DNA from: Mansonella perstans
Taxonomy: Eukaryota > Nematoda > Chromadorea > Rhabditida > Onchocercidae
DNA: 64,000 nucleotides
Assembly: GCA_037074765.1 (NCBI GenBank)
Contig: JBAMDO010000256.1
Location: forward strand, 1-64,000
Direction of reading: 5' to 3'
Positions 25,929 to 39,450 of the stretch are shown here, piece after piece. Made by a program: the position numbers and the translations under genes. How positions within the stretch are numbered: position 1 is the stretch's first letter; every line of letters starts with the position of its first letter. A model generated the notes under the pieces. The model was not told the DNA's origin, did not search any database, and was given only the letters and a program-made list of their open reading frames with translations.

Positions 25929-26234
25929 TCCTCTCTCTCTCTGCCCCTCTCTCTCTCTTTCTCTTCCCCTCTCTCTCTCTATCTCTCTCTCTTATATCAG
26001 TCATTTAATGCTAAAATTAACATCACAATATAAGTATGCTGCATATAATTCGAATCACAGCGAACGTGCAAATCTTAAAAATAAAAATTTTCGGCTTACG
26101 GTAAATCTAATAGTTGACACGTATTCTAATGAAATTGGCATACACTTTTGGAGCACTCTCGATAGAGAGAGAAATAACAGAAAGGAAAGAGAAAGAGAGA
26201 GAGAGAGAGGGGAAGAGAAAGAGAGAGAGAGTTT
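25929..26234. repeat. Inverted pair of CT and GA microsatellites
   Basis: A CT-rich tract (25930-25993) is followed about 165 bases later by a GA-rich tract (26158-26233). The arms share an irregular string, CTCTTTCTCTTCCCCTCTCT and its complement, so they are inverted copies and not two unrelated microsatellites. A transcript could fold into a long hairpin. Confidence 0.7.
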
Positions 26235-26490
26235 TGCATGTAATCACTTTTTTAAAAATGAACGAAAATTTGCTGGAGACAGATGTATACGGTAATAAGA
26301 TAATGCCTGAAATAATGAAATGGAATTAAATACGTGCAAAATGCACAAATACCTGAAATGATTGATAACTAAATTTACAGTATTCCCAAATGAAGATTGG
26401 AATAGAAATAAGCTACAATCTACAACTAAACAATATATCCGATAAGTTGTCTTTTTAAATGATACTGAAAATAAAAAAGATTGAAATGAT

Positions 26491-26709
26491 CAATCCGGAT
26501 TAACATTCCATTTTTCCGTCGATCCGGATTAAGAGTCCATTTTCCCGTCAATCCGGATTAATTAATAGTTCATTTTTCTGAAATGCTTTTATTACTGCTT
26601 AAAATTGTCTTATTAAGCTTTCAATCCGGATTAAATAATAGTTCATTTTTCTGAAATGCTTTTATTACTGCTAATAATTGTCTTATTTAGCTTTCAATCC
26701 GACTGAGTT
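26491..26709. repeat. CCGGATTAA tandem repeats, 73-bp unit
   Basis: Two copies of a 73-base unit (26550-26622 and 26623-26695), each starting AATCCGGATTAA and containing TTCATTTTTCTGAAATGC. They are preceded by two shorter, about 30-base units with the same CCGGATTAA core and a TTTTCCGTC end. A third copy breaks off after AATCCGACTG. Confidence 0.85.
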
Positions 26710-27028
26710 ACTGAGATGAGAAGTTTCATATTAACGCAATGAAAGTAGTATACAGACTTGAAGAGGTTTGGTGTTTCATTCAAAGGGATATTCAGGTTTG
26801 TACATCAGGTTGACTTGGACTTGACCTGTTGACCGTTAGCATCTAATGATAAGTGCAGATCAATATTGGATGTGACATTTTTTTCAATAATTCTTTTAAA
26901 TGCTAGATAGCATTTAAAAAACTTTTTCGAAGCGAAAGTTGTGTATTTGATAGAAATTGTCATCCTAAAATGGAATATATTTAAGCCTTAAAGTAGTCAG
27001 TTTTAATTTAGGTGAATCTCTCAACAGG

Positions 27029-30000
27029 ATGACATCTTTGGAGAGACAGTTGAAGAATTTACGAACAGCAGTTACTGAACAACTTGGAGTTGAGCGACCC
27101 CATGTTTCATTGCTCTTTGATAAGAAAGAAGCAAGCCAATTGTATGTGGAAAATGCATTACAGATCGGTTGGATGTTTTCGCATATTTTTTCAAGATTTC
27201 AATTTTAAATTTTAAACTAGTTAACTCTAGAACTTTGACTATTTTTATTTTCTCACATAAAAGCCGTTTTTTGTTTGTTTGTGCTCATGATGCGCTTCGG
27301 TTATCCCATATTTTTTTATTTTTTTTTACGATGCGCTTGAATTATTCATCTGTAAGCCAAATATGCATCTCAACGAATACATTAAAAGGAAAAAAAAACG
27401 AGTTAACTGCATTAATTGAGCTTACTGAAGGCTAACTGCTTAAGAATTCGTTTTCTTTTCATATACAAAATGCAATTCTAAATCGAGAACGTGAAATTCC
27501 GTTAGCTAACCACTAACAGTTTAAACTTTTGCTTTTAACTGACTTATATGAAGAGACTATCTTTATAATTTCCTGGAGCTTCGCAAGCTACTCCTGGTAA
27601 TGTTTTATCTTCATCCAACTTTTGAAATTGGATAGGGTGCTAGTCCAATCAGATAGTTTAATAATGGAGTCATTTTCTTTTTAGTTTTATTTTAATTCAA
27701 TATATAATCTTCCTGACTATTTACAGGGCGTGCTGGGTTGGCAGAATTGCGAAAAATTGATCCAGAAATTGGTATCAAAGAAGAAGATCTATTTGATGAT
27801 GCAGCGATTAACGTGCAACGTGTACTTCTAACGAAAGAAGAGAACATGGTACTTGATGGGAAACTTGAACGGTTGATCATACAACTTTCTGCTTATTTGC
27901 ATCATCGCTCAGCAAAGCAGATTTTGGAATGGTTGATATTTCAGTTTCGTGTAAGTTTTATATTTTGATTTCATTTTTTTTGAACATATTCCTTGAGTCC
28001 TGAAGCTGTGTCCTATTTTCAGTGAAGAGATCTCTGGAAATTTCTGTAACAGTTTATAATAATTTGTGCTCGTTATTAAGCAAGGCAGTAAGTTCATCTT
28101 GAAGAGAAAAAGTTGCTCAAGTGAGTGGGAGTATAGTTGAATAGTGAAAATATCTAACTGATAGTGATGTACATGCATGGTGGAGGTTAAAGTAGAAATT
28201 ACCTACAGAATAGAATAGTTGATATCTCAAAAAAATATGAGGTAGCAATAGATTAAAAGTTGTTTCAAGAAATTTAAATAATATTAAGTATTAAATACAA
28301 AGATTGTTTGGAAGAAAGATGTGGAGACTGGTTCCTTGTGAAATTCATAGTATTTCGTAGTGACAAAGGCGTTTTAATAAGCGCAAAAGTTCCCTTTTTT
28401 GTTAGTAGCAAGAGTAATTCAACAAACTTTAACAAAGAATTCTTCACGAGTTGCTGATATCACCTTTTCCATTTTATTTTGAGAATCCATTTCAATTTTA
28501 GATACAAAGTTTCAATGCCAAGACATTGTTTATTTCATTCCTACCTTATCACAATTCCAATATATTTGGACGATTATTGTCAATACTCGATTTAAAAGGA
28601 TTGGAATATGATTGGGTCCAAGGATATGCCAGCGCAGAAGCACCTATTCCAATGACAAAATTGGTCATTATTTGTACATCAAGAAATCATTCATTACTCT
28701 CTCTTATACACAACCATATCGAACGTGTCATAGAGGTTTTAAATTTTTTTCTTTGTAATTATTATATCCAGTTCACGCAACTTGTTTTCACTTAGTTTAG
28801 TAGGCCGATTGTGATTTGATCGGTTTTGAATGTTTTTTGGCATGAGTAAAATGAATCCAGAAGAAATGATTTGAAATCATATATAATGTAATTACAATTG
28901 CATACATGGATAAGGAGTATGCCTAAATAGATAGTTGCAGTTGAATAATCTCTTTTAATTTGCTTCTGATAGTTTTCCTGAAATACGTCTATTGAAATAA
29001 CTTTGTCAAATTTTGGCAGCAATATTCAGCTTCTATAATGCAGTTCTTTTTACAGGTAGACTGACAGGCAAATCAGTAAGGGTTTTAGGAATTTCAGTGA
29101 AATTCTTTGGTTTTGCATAGATTTCGTGAGTCTATTGTGAAGGAATGCAATGGTCTAGAACAAATAATCTTATTTGCATTTTTTTTTTCAGTTATTTAAT
29201 GCAAAATTTGTGGAGACTAAATTGCCACACTTATTTATCTTTTTTGCTTCTATTTCTGTGCACCTTTTGGCAAAATGCGATGTAACGGATGATTTAGTTT
29301 CGAAAATGTTGCCTTTTCTGGCCAGAGGTTTAATGTAAGTTCTATTTTGCTTTGTTCTTATTTTTAAATTCCTAATATATTCCATAGTAAGTGAGCCTCT
29401 ATTCTAGAAAGGATTTATGTAATTTATATTATATTCCTTTCTATTTTATCATATGGGACGAACAAAATCTTTGTTTTATTCAATGGAGTTTTAGATTATA
29501 TTCATTTTTCAGAATAAATGAGCTCTTTTCAGATCAGGTTTAGTTTCACTGCGGTTAGCATGTCTTACTGTAATATGCCAACTTTGCATAAATGCAAAGT
29601 TAGTTTCCAACAAGCTGGAGCCAATGATAAAGCTTATATTACTGAAATTGGACAATTATACGATCAAGGAATCAATTGACACATTAATAGTTATTTACCA
29701 GCGTCAAGAAATAACTAGTTTCCCCTTAAAGTAAATTTATTTATCTTTTCATTGCTTCCATAACAATATATGCATTTTTTTTTTTTTTTTTTTTTTACAA
29801 ATGCAAATTGATTTTGACGAGATTCAGCAAAAGACGTTCAACTTCTAGCTTGAAGACTGCGTTGAAAGTTGCCAGGAAAGATGAATTTCTCCATATTTCG
29901 AAATATATCAAATCCTTATATAGTGTTACGGATATGCGGAAATTTACTGAAGCATTTGCGCGTACTTTCATTCCATTGATATCAAAATGCGGTAATATTT

Positions 30001-33000
30001 TACTATTATCTATTTTCTTGCATTTTATGGCTTTTATCGTAAGCGATCACATAATTTTTTTTTTTACATGCTTTTCAGAGTCTGAATTATTTGAATAAAA
30101 TGAAAGAGAGTGGTGAAAATATCTGCTCTCGGTATTTAGGGGATAATATTTTGAAAAATTTTATTTTTTGTAGATAAGGAAGAAAAGTTGATGGAATTAT
30201 GCAATTTTTGCGTCAATTGTTTGGATTTAACCGTATTGAATGATTGTATGTCTGAAGTAATCTTGGGCTTGATGTTTGAATTATTATCAGAAATGAATGA
30301 TGCTGGGAAAATTCCGGAAGTTTTTCACAAGCATATACGAGCTTTGGTATTTAGGTTTGTTTCTTTTAATAAATTTAGAGGGAAGAGATTAGTTACACGT
30401 GCTTGGGATTACAGTTTATAGATGTAACTTTCATTTTTTTTTCATATTTATTCATTTTAATGGATTGATATTCATTAGAGAACATCGTCATCTTTTAAAG
30501 AAAAATGGTGGAGTTTTGAGAAATGGTTTTTGAAACTTGATTAATGAATGTTTTAAACGAAATGTCTTAATAATACAATGAATATATTGCAAAGCATAAG
30601 CATGGCTTAACATAATGCAGAACATTCATTATATGAGTTATTTTATGGTTAGAGGGATATATTTTTAAAGCATTTTAGTTTAAAGCATTTTTTGATCAGT
30701 CAAATTTTAGAGCACATAAATGTCCTCTGATATCAATTCGAAGATTTTTATTTCAATGTTGATATAGTACATAGATTTATATAATGTGGATGTTATTACA
30801 ATTCTAGATTTCCGAACGTTTTTGCAACAGTTGGCTCGGAATGGAAAGTGCGTGATGAGATTGTTTACAATATGTTGCTGAAAGCATGTAAATTTGAACA
30901 GCACGAGGTACTACTGTTTATTTCATGCAGCATTTATCTTTGTTTCTATTCTTCTGATATCATTATTTTTGCTATTCTGAAATTAATAAACTAATTTGTA
31001 TGGAAAAAATATTTCATTTTCGATCTATCGTTACTTTTATAATGATTAAGCTATAATTTATATACTGTTTAGACATATGTTATTTAGATTGAACCTATCG
31101 AAGTGGTTACAGTGAAGAAGAAAAAGCGGCGTCGACGTCATAGCAGCTCGAAAAGTAATGCAGTTGAAGAAGGAGGTGAACTTTCACCTCATATTCCCAA
31201 GAAAAAAAAGCGACCAGAAGAAATCAGGGTAATGATTCAACATTTACACTGACTTTAGTTGAGTAATAGTAATTATTTATTGTAGATTAAGCAACACTTA
31301 ATTCATTTCCTGAGTTGGTATTAAAAGATTTTGTAATTTTCAGCAAGAGCAATTGAATTCAGTTCGCGAACCACCCAAAATCGTATTTAAAGGTGACCCA
31401 TTAGAGAAGTTGATTGATACAATTAAAGCTGAAAATTGGGCGCTTGCGGAAGCAGGTCTAGAGGTAGGTCTTCTGTTTCTCTTTTTTTGTATGGAAGGCG
31501 ATAATATCATTCTAGCAGTTCAGTATAATTAGCAGGATTGTAACTTAAGTTGTAACTTTCTGACATAAACTCAGAAATTGAAAGAAAGCCTATCAATTAG
31601 TGAATCATGTAATTTTTGTGCTTCAGTATACTAATTATCATGTTCTAGCTAATCGTATTCCGTTTTATCCGATTTCTGTCATTTTCATTTAATACTTTAA
31701 CGGCTCAGTCATAGATCCATTTGTACATGACACATTTTGAATGTTAAGTATCATGCTATAGTACATAGTTATAGCGCTTCATACATGATACGGATCTTTG
31801 GAAGTTTTTTGTGTGTGATGTGTGAAATACTTACATGAGAAACTATGAAGTAAAATTGGTATCCTTTTATTGTTTTTCTTGCAGTTCAGATTATTTCAGA
31901 AACTAACTACGCCTTCGTATTTAAAAAATTTGCTAGCACCTGAACTTGAAATGTTTTTCTCAAAAATGGTTGCTATTGCACTGGGAGAAGGAGCGCATTT
32001 GAAAACTGCAATAAAAAATGCTTTAACACAAGTATGTTGAATTTCACCGGCTCATTTACAGTTTACAACTGAGAAGTAGGCCAATTCAGGTTTGCAAAAA
32101 TTAAGAATCTTTCTATGAGTTGTCTTTAATTTTGCTAAAATTAGTTCCTCTTCCCACGATGTTTCCAGATGACAAATTCTTTAGATGTTTAATTTTTTTA
32201 ATAAAAAAGTGATCATCTTTTATTGTCCGTTTTTGCAGTTACCGGTTGATGCCGATTTTGCGCTTTCTTTATTGAAACCTTATACTGAATCGAAGCATGT
32301 CAGGAGAAATCGTGATGTATGCCACTGGTCTTGCTTTAAAGACGAAGATACGGAAAAGTTTGAAAGTCGGCGACTTTTTGTACTGGAATTACTGCTTGTG
32401 AATCGCACTCTTCAAGCATCTGCCAAACTGTTTTATCAACTGTATGAAATTTTAAAGGAGTGAGTTAAATTTTCAAAACTTGAAGTAGTTCGTTTCTTGA
32501 AAATATTTTGAAATTGAGGACAATTGACAATCCAGCCATAAATATTGATTATCATGGTGATTTATAGAGTTATGCAGAAAACTGATGGCGATAGTCAGTG
32601 TTTGGAGCAGCTGGTTATCAATTTCATTGTATGTCTGGTCAAAAACCCTCGTTAGTTGATCTGCTTTTTTTTGCCTTTTTTGTTTCTAAATTGCAACACC
32701 AAAATTTCAAACCTTTGGAAGTAGCCAAAGCTCTAGCTTTAATATGAAATTGTTAATTGTCCGATTGCATTCGAATTTATAATGCAGTTTATCTTGTTTC
32801 ATTTTTTGCTTGCTTATTCTGTTGCGTTTGATCAATTTGAATGTTTTGAATGGGAGATTTAATGATTTGCAGTTGATAATAAACTGCTTGGCCAATTTTA
32901 TCAATCAACTATTGTTCACCATCATTTTCTATTCTGTCTAATTTCAAATTAGAACATCGTTTTAACTTTTTTTTCATTTTACGTCAATGGAACTGTACTG

Positions 33001-36000
33001 TATTGTATTGCATTTAGGTGGTTATAAAGTTTTGGTGGACGATTTACAACTAGATACAGTTGTTGACATTGTTCGCCATACTCAAAATCATCGAATTCTT
33101 CGTGATTGCTTGCAATTGCTTACGTGTGCTGTTACTGTTTCGCCAGTAAGATTTTGAAATTTTTCACTAAAATTTTTAAAAATTGAAATTTTTAAAGTTG
33201 AGAAATAAAACATTGATAATTTTTGGGTGAATTATATTTGTTTTTGCAGAAAAAGGTTTTGGCACATTTGATGTCTGTTTATACGTTTATGGGCGATGGA
33301 GTGCTTAAGAAGGATAACGATTTAACTTTGAGTGTAATTGAAGAGACATTAAATGTGTTATTTTCGACTATTTTGAGCGAAAAGGTTGTGTCAGAAAGCG
33401 CTTTGAACTTGATTTTTAATAATGTTAGACTTTTTTTTATTAAGTTTGAGTTCTTTATTTTACTGGAAAACCTTTTGCCGAAAAACTTTCTAATACTTCT
33501 TGAAAATTATTTTAAAAATTATCGAAGTTCGACCTCGTCATTTCGAGTACTTTTTCAGGATCAGTCATTTCACGAACAGCTGGCAACAACTTCTCGGTTA
33601 TTTGCAGCATCGATAACTGACATTCCAGCGCATCGACGTGATAAAATTTTACGTGCTGTAGCTCGATCTGCCGGAGCACACTATATTTGGACAGTGGTTG
33701 CCTTTCTTTTTGAGCGATACTGCCTAAATTGGCCTAAAAAGACAGAAGGTTTGTTGTATATATATCATATTTCTTGGATTGTAAATGGTGGAATTGCGGT
33801 ATCTGAAGTAGAAAAGTGCCGTCAAGTTTGTTAATCCTTTTGTGTGTCTGACATTCTGGATATTATCAGACTTGAGTTATTTACTTTAAATATGCAATTT
33901 CACCATCAGATTTTACTACTTCCTAGTTTAAAAAATAATATGCAATTTTCAGGTCGAACCTCAACTGAACTATATGAGGAAATGGCAACCATTATGCTAT
34001 CGGAATATGATGCAGTGGAACAGCTGTCGTACACAGCAAATTTGATAAAATATATTATTGAGTTGGGAGGTGATTTCCCACTTCATGAAAACCTGTCTGC
34101 AACTGTTAATGAAAAGGAGAAGTTTTTGTCGAAAATATTCGACCGAACGAAACATTCAATACAAAAATTGCGACACTATCGTTTTGCCATATTGGGTTGG
34201 ATTGCTAGGCTTTTAGAAAGTGAAGAATTTAAAGCAAAGGTAATACATCTTTTTATAGAAAAACATTTTTTGAACTGGTTATGCGAAACATAAGCTTTTG
34301 CATTTCATTAGAACTTATTATTTGTTCCTCGAAGTGAAATAATTGAAAATTTCCAATTCTTCAATTTCAGCTGGTAGCTGTTAGTGATAATTCGTATGAT
34401 AGGCTGCTTAAAACTGCCAAAGTTCTTCTGTTTCGATCCGTTGAGCTTGATGATTTCGTCACAATGGAGGCAGCAGATGCTGAGAAACGTAATAAGCAAG
34501 AAAATTCAGGACAACAAGATGCAAATAATTGCAAATATTGGATTGCTGTTGCAACACGCGCGGATATTGTCATTGAAAAGGTTTATTTATGCGTTAAAAA
34601 CTCAATTTATGTAAATAAATGAAAAAATCTGATTTCCTAGACCGTGAAATTTCAAAGGATTTCCGGAAGTGCTGTTTCTCATAACTCCACTGGTGAAAAA
34701 TCTCATTTCAGTTCCAAAATTTACTGCCAAGTAATGTTTGCGGGCATATTGTGGTGGATGTTTTGGAGCAAACTGCAACGATGCCAAAATTGAGAGATCG
34801 AGCGTTGCAGTTTCTGAATGCTAAACTGTTACAAGATGATTCATATATATGTATGATGAAAGTGGATCACTTGAATTGCTTAATTGCAAAATTTAACTCA
34901 TGGCTAAAACCGGCTGGAAAAGAATTTGATGTAAGTTTATAGGAATTTAATATTATGACTTACATTGGTCATCGCGCTAGTGGAAGATCATAATACCATC
35001 ATTTTCTATTTCCTATTGTAATGATGAGACCTAGGAAATGTAGCAAGAATGGTTTCCGCAGTTATAGTGACAAGGTTATTTCAGATTGATTTATGTCAAA
35101 AAGCAGCCCATACGCTGAAATTGGTGGCACGTAATATGACACCTTCATCAGATTTCATGTTGTTGTCCGAAACGCTAAAATTAACCGTGGAATTGGTAAG
35201 TTTGATTTTGTACTACATGTTTGTCGAAAATTTTTTTGTATTATCAAATTTTAGAAGTTTAGAAGATTGCTTAATAATTCGAGTAGAAAATAAATGCCTT
35301 TAGTACCTGTACGAAATCTTTAAGTGCATAGAATTTATCTCTGAGATTATTTGGCCAACTTTTTTTTAAACTTTATTTTCTACGCATTTACTTATTTTTT
35401 GTTTTTAACATATATTTTCAGCTCATGAATCGGAGCATGTATGATGAAGCGGTGACGGGTAGCTTGCTTTTGTTAGCTGGTAAACTAATGCGTTTTCAAC
35501 GCATGAAAAATTCCATTTTGTATTCAGATGTCTTGACAACTGTCTGCACTGAAATTCTTTTTGCGGTACTTGAAACACAAGATGTAATCGGAACTAGAAA
35601 TAATCAGCAGACTAGTCCGTTAAAAAATGGTGTTTTAGGGGGGCGAAGACGTCGCAACCAAAATTCAATGAGTGGTCGTTATGCCAGTAAGTTATAGTTT
35701 TAGTGTTGATTGAAATTTGAGACTGATTTCCAATATGAACTTAGATATAGAAGAAAGGAAAAAGAAAATTAAGCACTACCGGCTTTAAGTTTCATATTTC
35801 TTTCGTTGCCCCTTTTTTTTGATTTCGTTGGATATTTTTCAAGTTAATGTTTAGAAAATTTGCAGCGGGCAATGATGCACTGTTGATTTGTTCACTGGTG
35901 TGTTTACAGCGGATCTTAGAAAATTTCGCTGAATTTATTTTCAAACATCTGTCGCCTATTCTTATTATTATCTCACGCTTATGTTGCATCTGCGATTACA

Positions 36001-39000
36001 TACCCTCAGTGGTAAGTTTTACACTCTTAATCGTCTTGAAATTAGCTGTAGTGATTGTTAGGCAGAGTGATATGACATTCAACATAATACTGCAGTTGAC
36101 AAATAGCGAAAAATTTTTAAAAATAAGCTTGCTAATTCAAATCTGGAAGAGGGATCTGACCAGAAATGATGGTCACTGGCTTGAAATCTCATATGTGGAT
36201 TAGGAAATCAGCGTAGTGTGATGGGTGTCAAAAATTTCTTTCCTTATTTATAGTGAAATATGATTTGTTACTGATAGCAGGTTTACTTGGCTTGAAAGAC
36301 AACTTTCTTCATCTGGAATCTCTAATCAGGCTTATACGCATTAATCAACAGTTAAAAATATTTTGTCAGCGAACTTTTAGGATGATTACAATTTCGTGCA
36401 GTTGTTAATAGTTTTTTTTTAGCACTGTATGGATGAAAATCTAGAAAATAAAGATTTTCGTATTGATTTAATTTTTCAGATTTATTCCACTCAAACGATG
36501 CAAGCAGTGAATAAATTTTCAGCTGTTCAGCAACGGATTTCCTATATATGTCGCTCATTATCGAAAATGGAGCTAAGGATTGTTTTAGATGCTTTTGATG
36601 AAGCCTGCAATACTTTGATAATTGAACCGGCAAGTTGTCATTTTTATTCTGTTTAATATTTTATTCATTCTGCAGGTTTTAGAATCGAAAGGTAATGAAA
36701 TGAAAACCAGCATTTCTGTGCTAGTAGTGCCTTGATTTTAGCAGCAGTAATAGAAAAATTCGGTGTCCTGAAAGAACATTGCAAAAATAATTGTGGGAAT
36801 TTAAGTCATATTCAGTTTTTTTAAAACATAATCATTCTTTATCCTGTCCTGCTTCCTCCAGTTTGTTGCAATCCCTTTCTCATCGTAAAATATTTTAACT
36901 GAAATGTTTGTTATTGCAATAAATATCTCTCAAACCTTTTAGCAAAATTTATAAAAGCCCAGTAGTGTTTTCATAAAATTTCTTGGAAGCATAATATGGA
37001 GCAGTAGTTGTGCATTTTTAAGGTTGAAATTAATGCCGTGAAAATTAACGAAAAAAAAAATACTGGGTTTGGAACATTTAATAAATTATTTGAAAAAAAT
37101 GATCTTCGAATTCATTACTTGTTTTGTTGTATTTCTAGGCAGCTGCGGGTGTACTTTTCAAAATATTTTCATCAATAAATGATATTAAAAATAGGGAGAT
37201 ATTGCTAAAATTTGTTACTCATGTGTGCGATATTTATTTCCATGGCCTCGATGTGCGTTCAAGTAATGCAAAATTGGAAGTAAGTTATTTCGATTTGCAA
37301 ATGATTTTCAAGTATATTCTATCCTTTCATCGCTTGGAATGTTACAATTTCATATTAGTGGAAAGATGGATCCATAAGAACTTTTATTTTGCAGAAAAGT
37401 GCTATCATCGATAATGCAGAGCTAATGATTATCGATAGCTTTTTGGAAGTTATTGATAATTTGTCGGAAAATGAGTTTCGGGTGGTAACGAAATCCATTC
37501 ATATGCGTCTGCAGAATGCTATATCACCCAATGCCGAAATAGAAGTGCGATATCGTTCAATTACAATATTTAGATTTCTAAATCGGTAGGTTGTTTCTCG
37601 AAATACACTAGTAAAAAACTTCAAGCAAGTTTCGGATAATTTTTTCCGATTAAGCTTAATGAATTTCTTTATTTGGTGACCACATTCCTACGCGATTATA
37701 TAATGCGATTGTTTGGGTGCTAAATCTTGTTAATATTTAATGCGAAGTTTAACTTGGTAAATCATTTTCCGCAACAAATGATAAATGAAAAATTATTTTG
37801 CTGGCGAAATCTTTTTTGCATCTTCTAATTCTAGTTCATATTATCCAATAAATCTTAAATGTAGTAATGCAAACACCTGCTTGATATATTTCTAGTTTTA
37901 TATATTATTGCAGCTTCTACGATTCATACAGAAATATATCATTACCACATTTTGGTCGATTTTTTGCTTTTTTACCGGATATCTTTTCACGATGCAATTC
38001 TCACATAACAGGTATCATTTTTTTTGCTTGATATACATCAATGTATTTTTTAAATTTCATGTTTTAAAACTTTAGAAGCCTACTAGCATGTTTGTTTGCA
38101 GACTCCCAGTCATTGATATTCTATGATGGCGAGGATTCAGCTAAAGCTGCTACATCAGTAGATCATTTGTTGACCATTATGATTGATTTCATTACAAATT
38201 GTGCTCGTCATCCGGCATTTTTCACTTTGTTGGTTTTTACTGGACTTTTATTTCCTTGTTTGAGCGTTTTGCAAAATTATTAATAGCTCTTGTAACCTAA
38301 AATTATATTCTCATTTTTTACTAATTAATTTTATTTTTATTAAATTTTTACTAAACTAACCGGCAGTTTTTGCTTTTTTTCACATCAAATCATAAATTTT
38401 CAGGGAACGCGCAAAAATCGTGCTGGATTTCTTGATAGATGAATTAGAAAATAAAAATATACCTGGACATGAGTTGCGTTGCGTACCACATCTAGCTGAA
38501 TGCTTCTATAATATTATAGATTGTCAAAATGAAGTTCTTATGGACGTAATCAATAAAATCATGTTGAAGACGCGTAGCCAAAGTTCGAAGGTATTACTTC
38601 TTTTGCCAAAAAAAGAGGAATAATAAGTCGTAGAAGTTCCGGAAGTATGTAGCTTTTGACTTTCACTAGGATGTTACAATTAACCATTCCGGAAGGAGCC
38701 TGATTTACTCGGAAGCATGTGGTCATGTGATCCACCGCTTTATCAATATTACTTCCATATCACTGTAGTTGTTATGAATGAAACACGATTATTCTAGGTT
38801 CGTTATCGCACATTATTAGTTCTGGAGTGGTTATTCGAGCACATGGGTGATGCAGTCGCACCAACATTACCATCTGTGCTGCCATTCTTAAGTGAACTTC
38901 TTGAAGGTATGTTATTCAATATGAAACAAACATTTTTGGGCAATGTTGAGTAACAACATGATTTTTGCTATCGCTTGTTTCTCCAGTTTTCCCTGTATGC

Positions 39001-39103
39001 TTTATTTTTAGATGACAATAAGAAAGTTGAAATGCAGTGTGATATAGTAATTGGCGTTTTGCGAAAGAAGTTTGGTGAAGAAATCACTGAGGGATACGCT
39101 TAA
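27029..39103 (+). CDS. HEATR1: HEATR1/UTP10 ribosome biogenesis protein
   Basis: A HEAT-repeat scaffold of the nucleolar t-UTP complex, needed for rRNA transcription and early 18S processing; C. elegans TOE-1 is the likely counterpart. I joined 30 exons: 27029-27167, 27727-27950, 28502-28735, 29192-29334, 29533-29730, 29828-29991, 30174-30354, 30808-30907, 31088-31228, 31344-31463, 31885-32031, 32239-32459, 32568-32650, 33018-33145, 33250-33384, 33559-33748, 33953-34239, 34371-34580, 34712-34930, 35085-35195, 35422-35686, 35866-36011, 36480-36629, 37139-37279, 37395-37585, 37914-38011, 38102-38228, 38404-38590, 38798-38906 and 39012-39103, about 1626 residues. Diagnostic are the start MTSLERQLKNL, SLLFDKKEA, the U3-associated region DIPAHRRDKILRAVARSAGA, and the BP28CT-type end VRYRTLLVLEWLFEHMGDAV. 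A KKKKRRRRHSSSSK run is a likely nuclear signal. It is shorter than human HEATR1, so one or two exons may be missed (for example 36012-36479). An acceptor ends one base before the ATG. Confidence 0.95.
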
Positions 39104-39419
39104 TTCTATAATCTATAATATGTTGTTATGTTGTGTTTATTTATACGTAACTGGTGAATTTTGTCGTGAAACTTGTGAATTTTGTTGACTTGAAAATTTG
39201 ATGAATTTTGTTCGTAAATACCGCATGCCATGAACTTTATGCCTTACTGTCCAAACATAGTTTGGCTTTTCTTATTTTCAAATTTTGTAAGCCGTTGTAA
39301 ATTTTAAAAAAAATAGTAACGCTTATTTTTGTTCTCCGGTTTCGTTTCATCGTTGTACCACTCTGTAATATTGTTGTTTAAGTTTGTTAAGTTGTAAAAT
39401 TACGAAATCATTAAAACTG

Positions 39420-39450
<31 letters not shown>

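Larger units (their letters stand above)
24154..27028. other. Divergent intergenic region between REC8 and HEATR1
   Basis: Shared upstream DNA of two genes transcribed away from each other. No coding exons were seen. It contains CT/GA simple sequence (about 24845-24880, 25930-25993, 26158-26233) and a CCGGATTAA-containing tandem repeat at 26491-26709. The plus-strand frames at 25918-26329 are translations of the CT/GA runs. Confidence 0.5.

Noticed and set aside
25918..26329. Open frames over the CT/GA microsatellites
   Set aside because: They are translations of simple repeats (serine/leucine and arginine/glutamate runs) without splice or start context.
33223..33834. A single uninterrupted 203-codon exon in HEATR1
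   Set aside because: Its middle 58 codons and its end are intron sequence that does not fit the conserved protein; clean GT-AG sites bound them.
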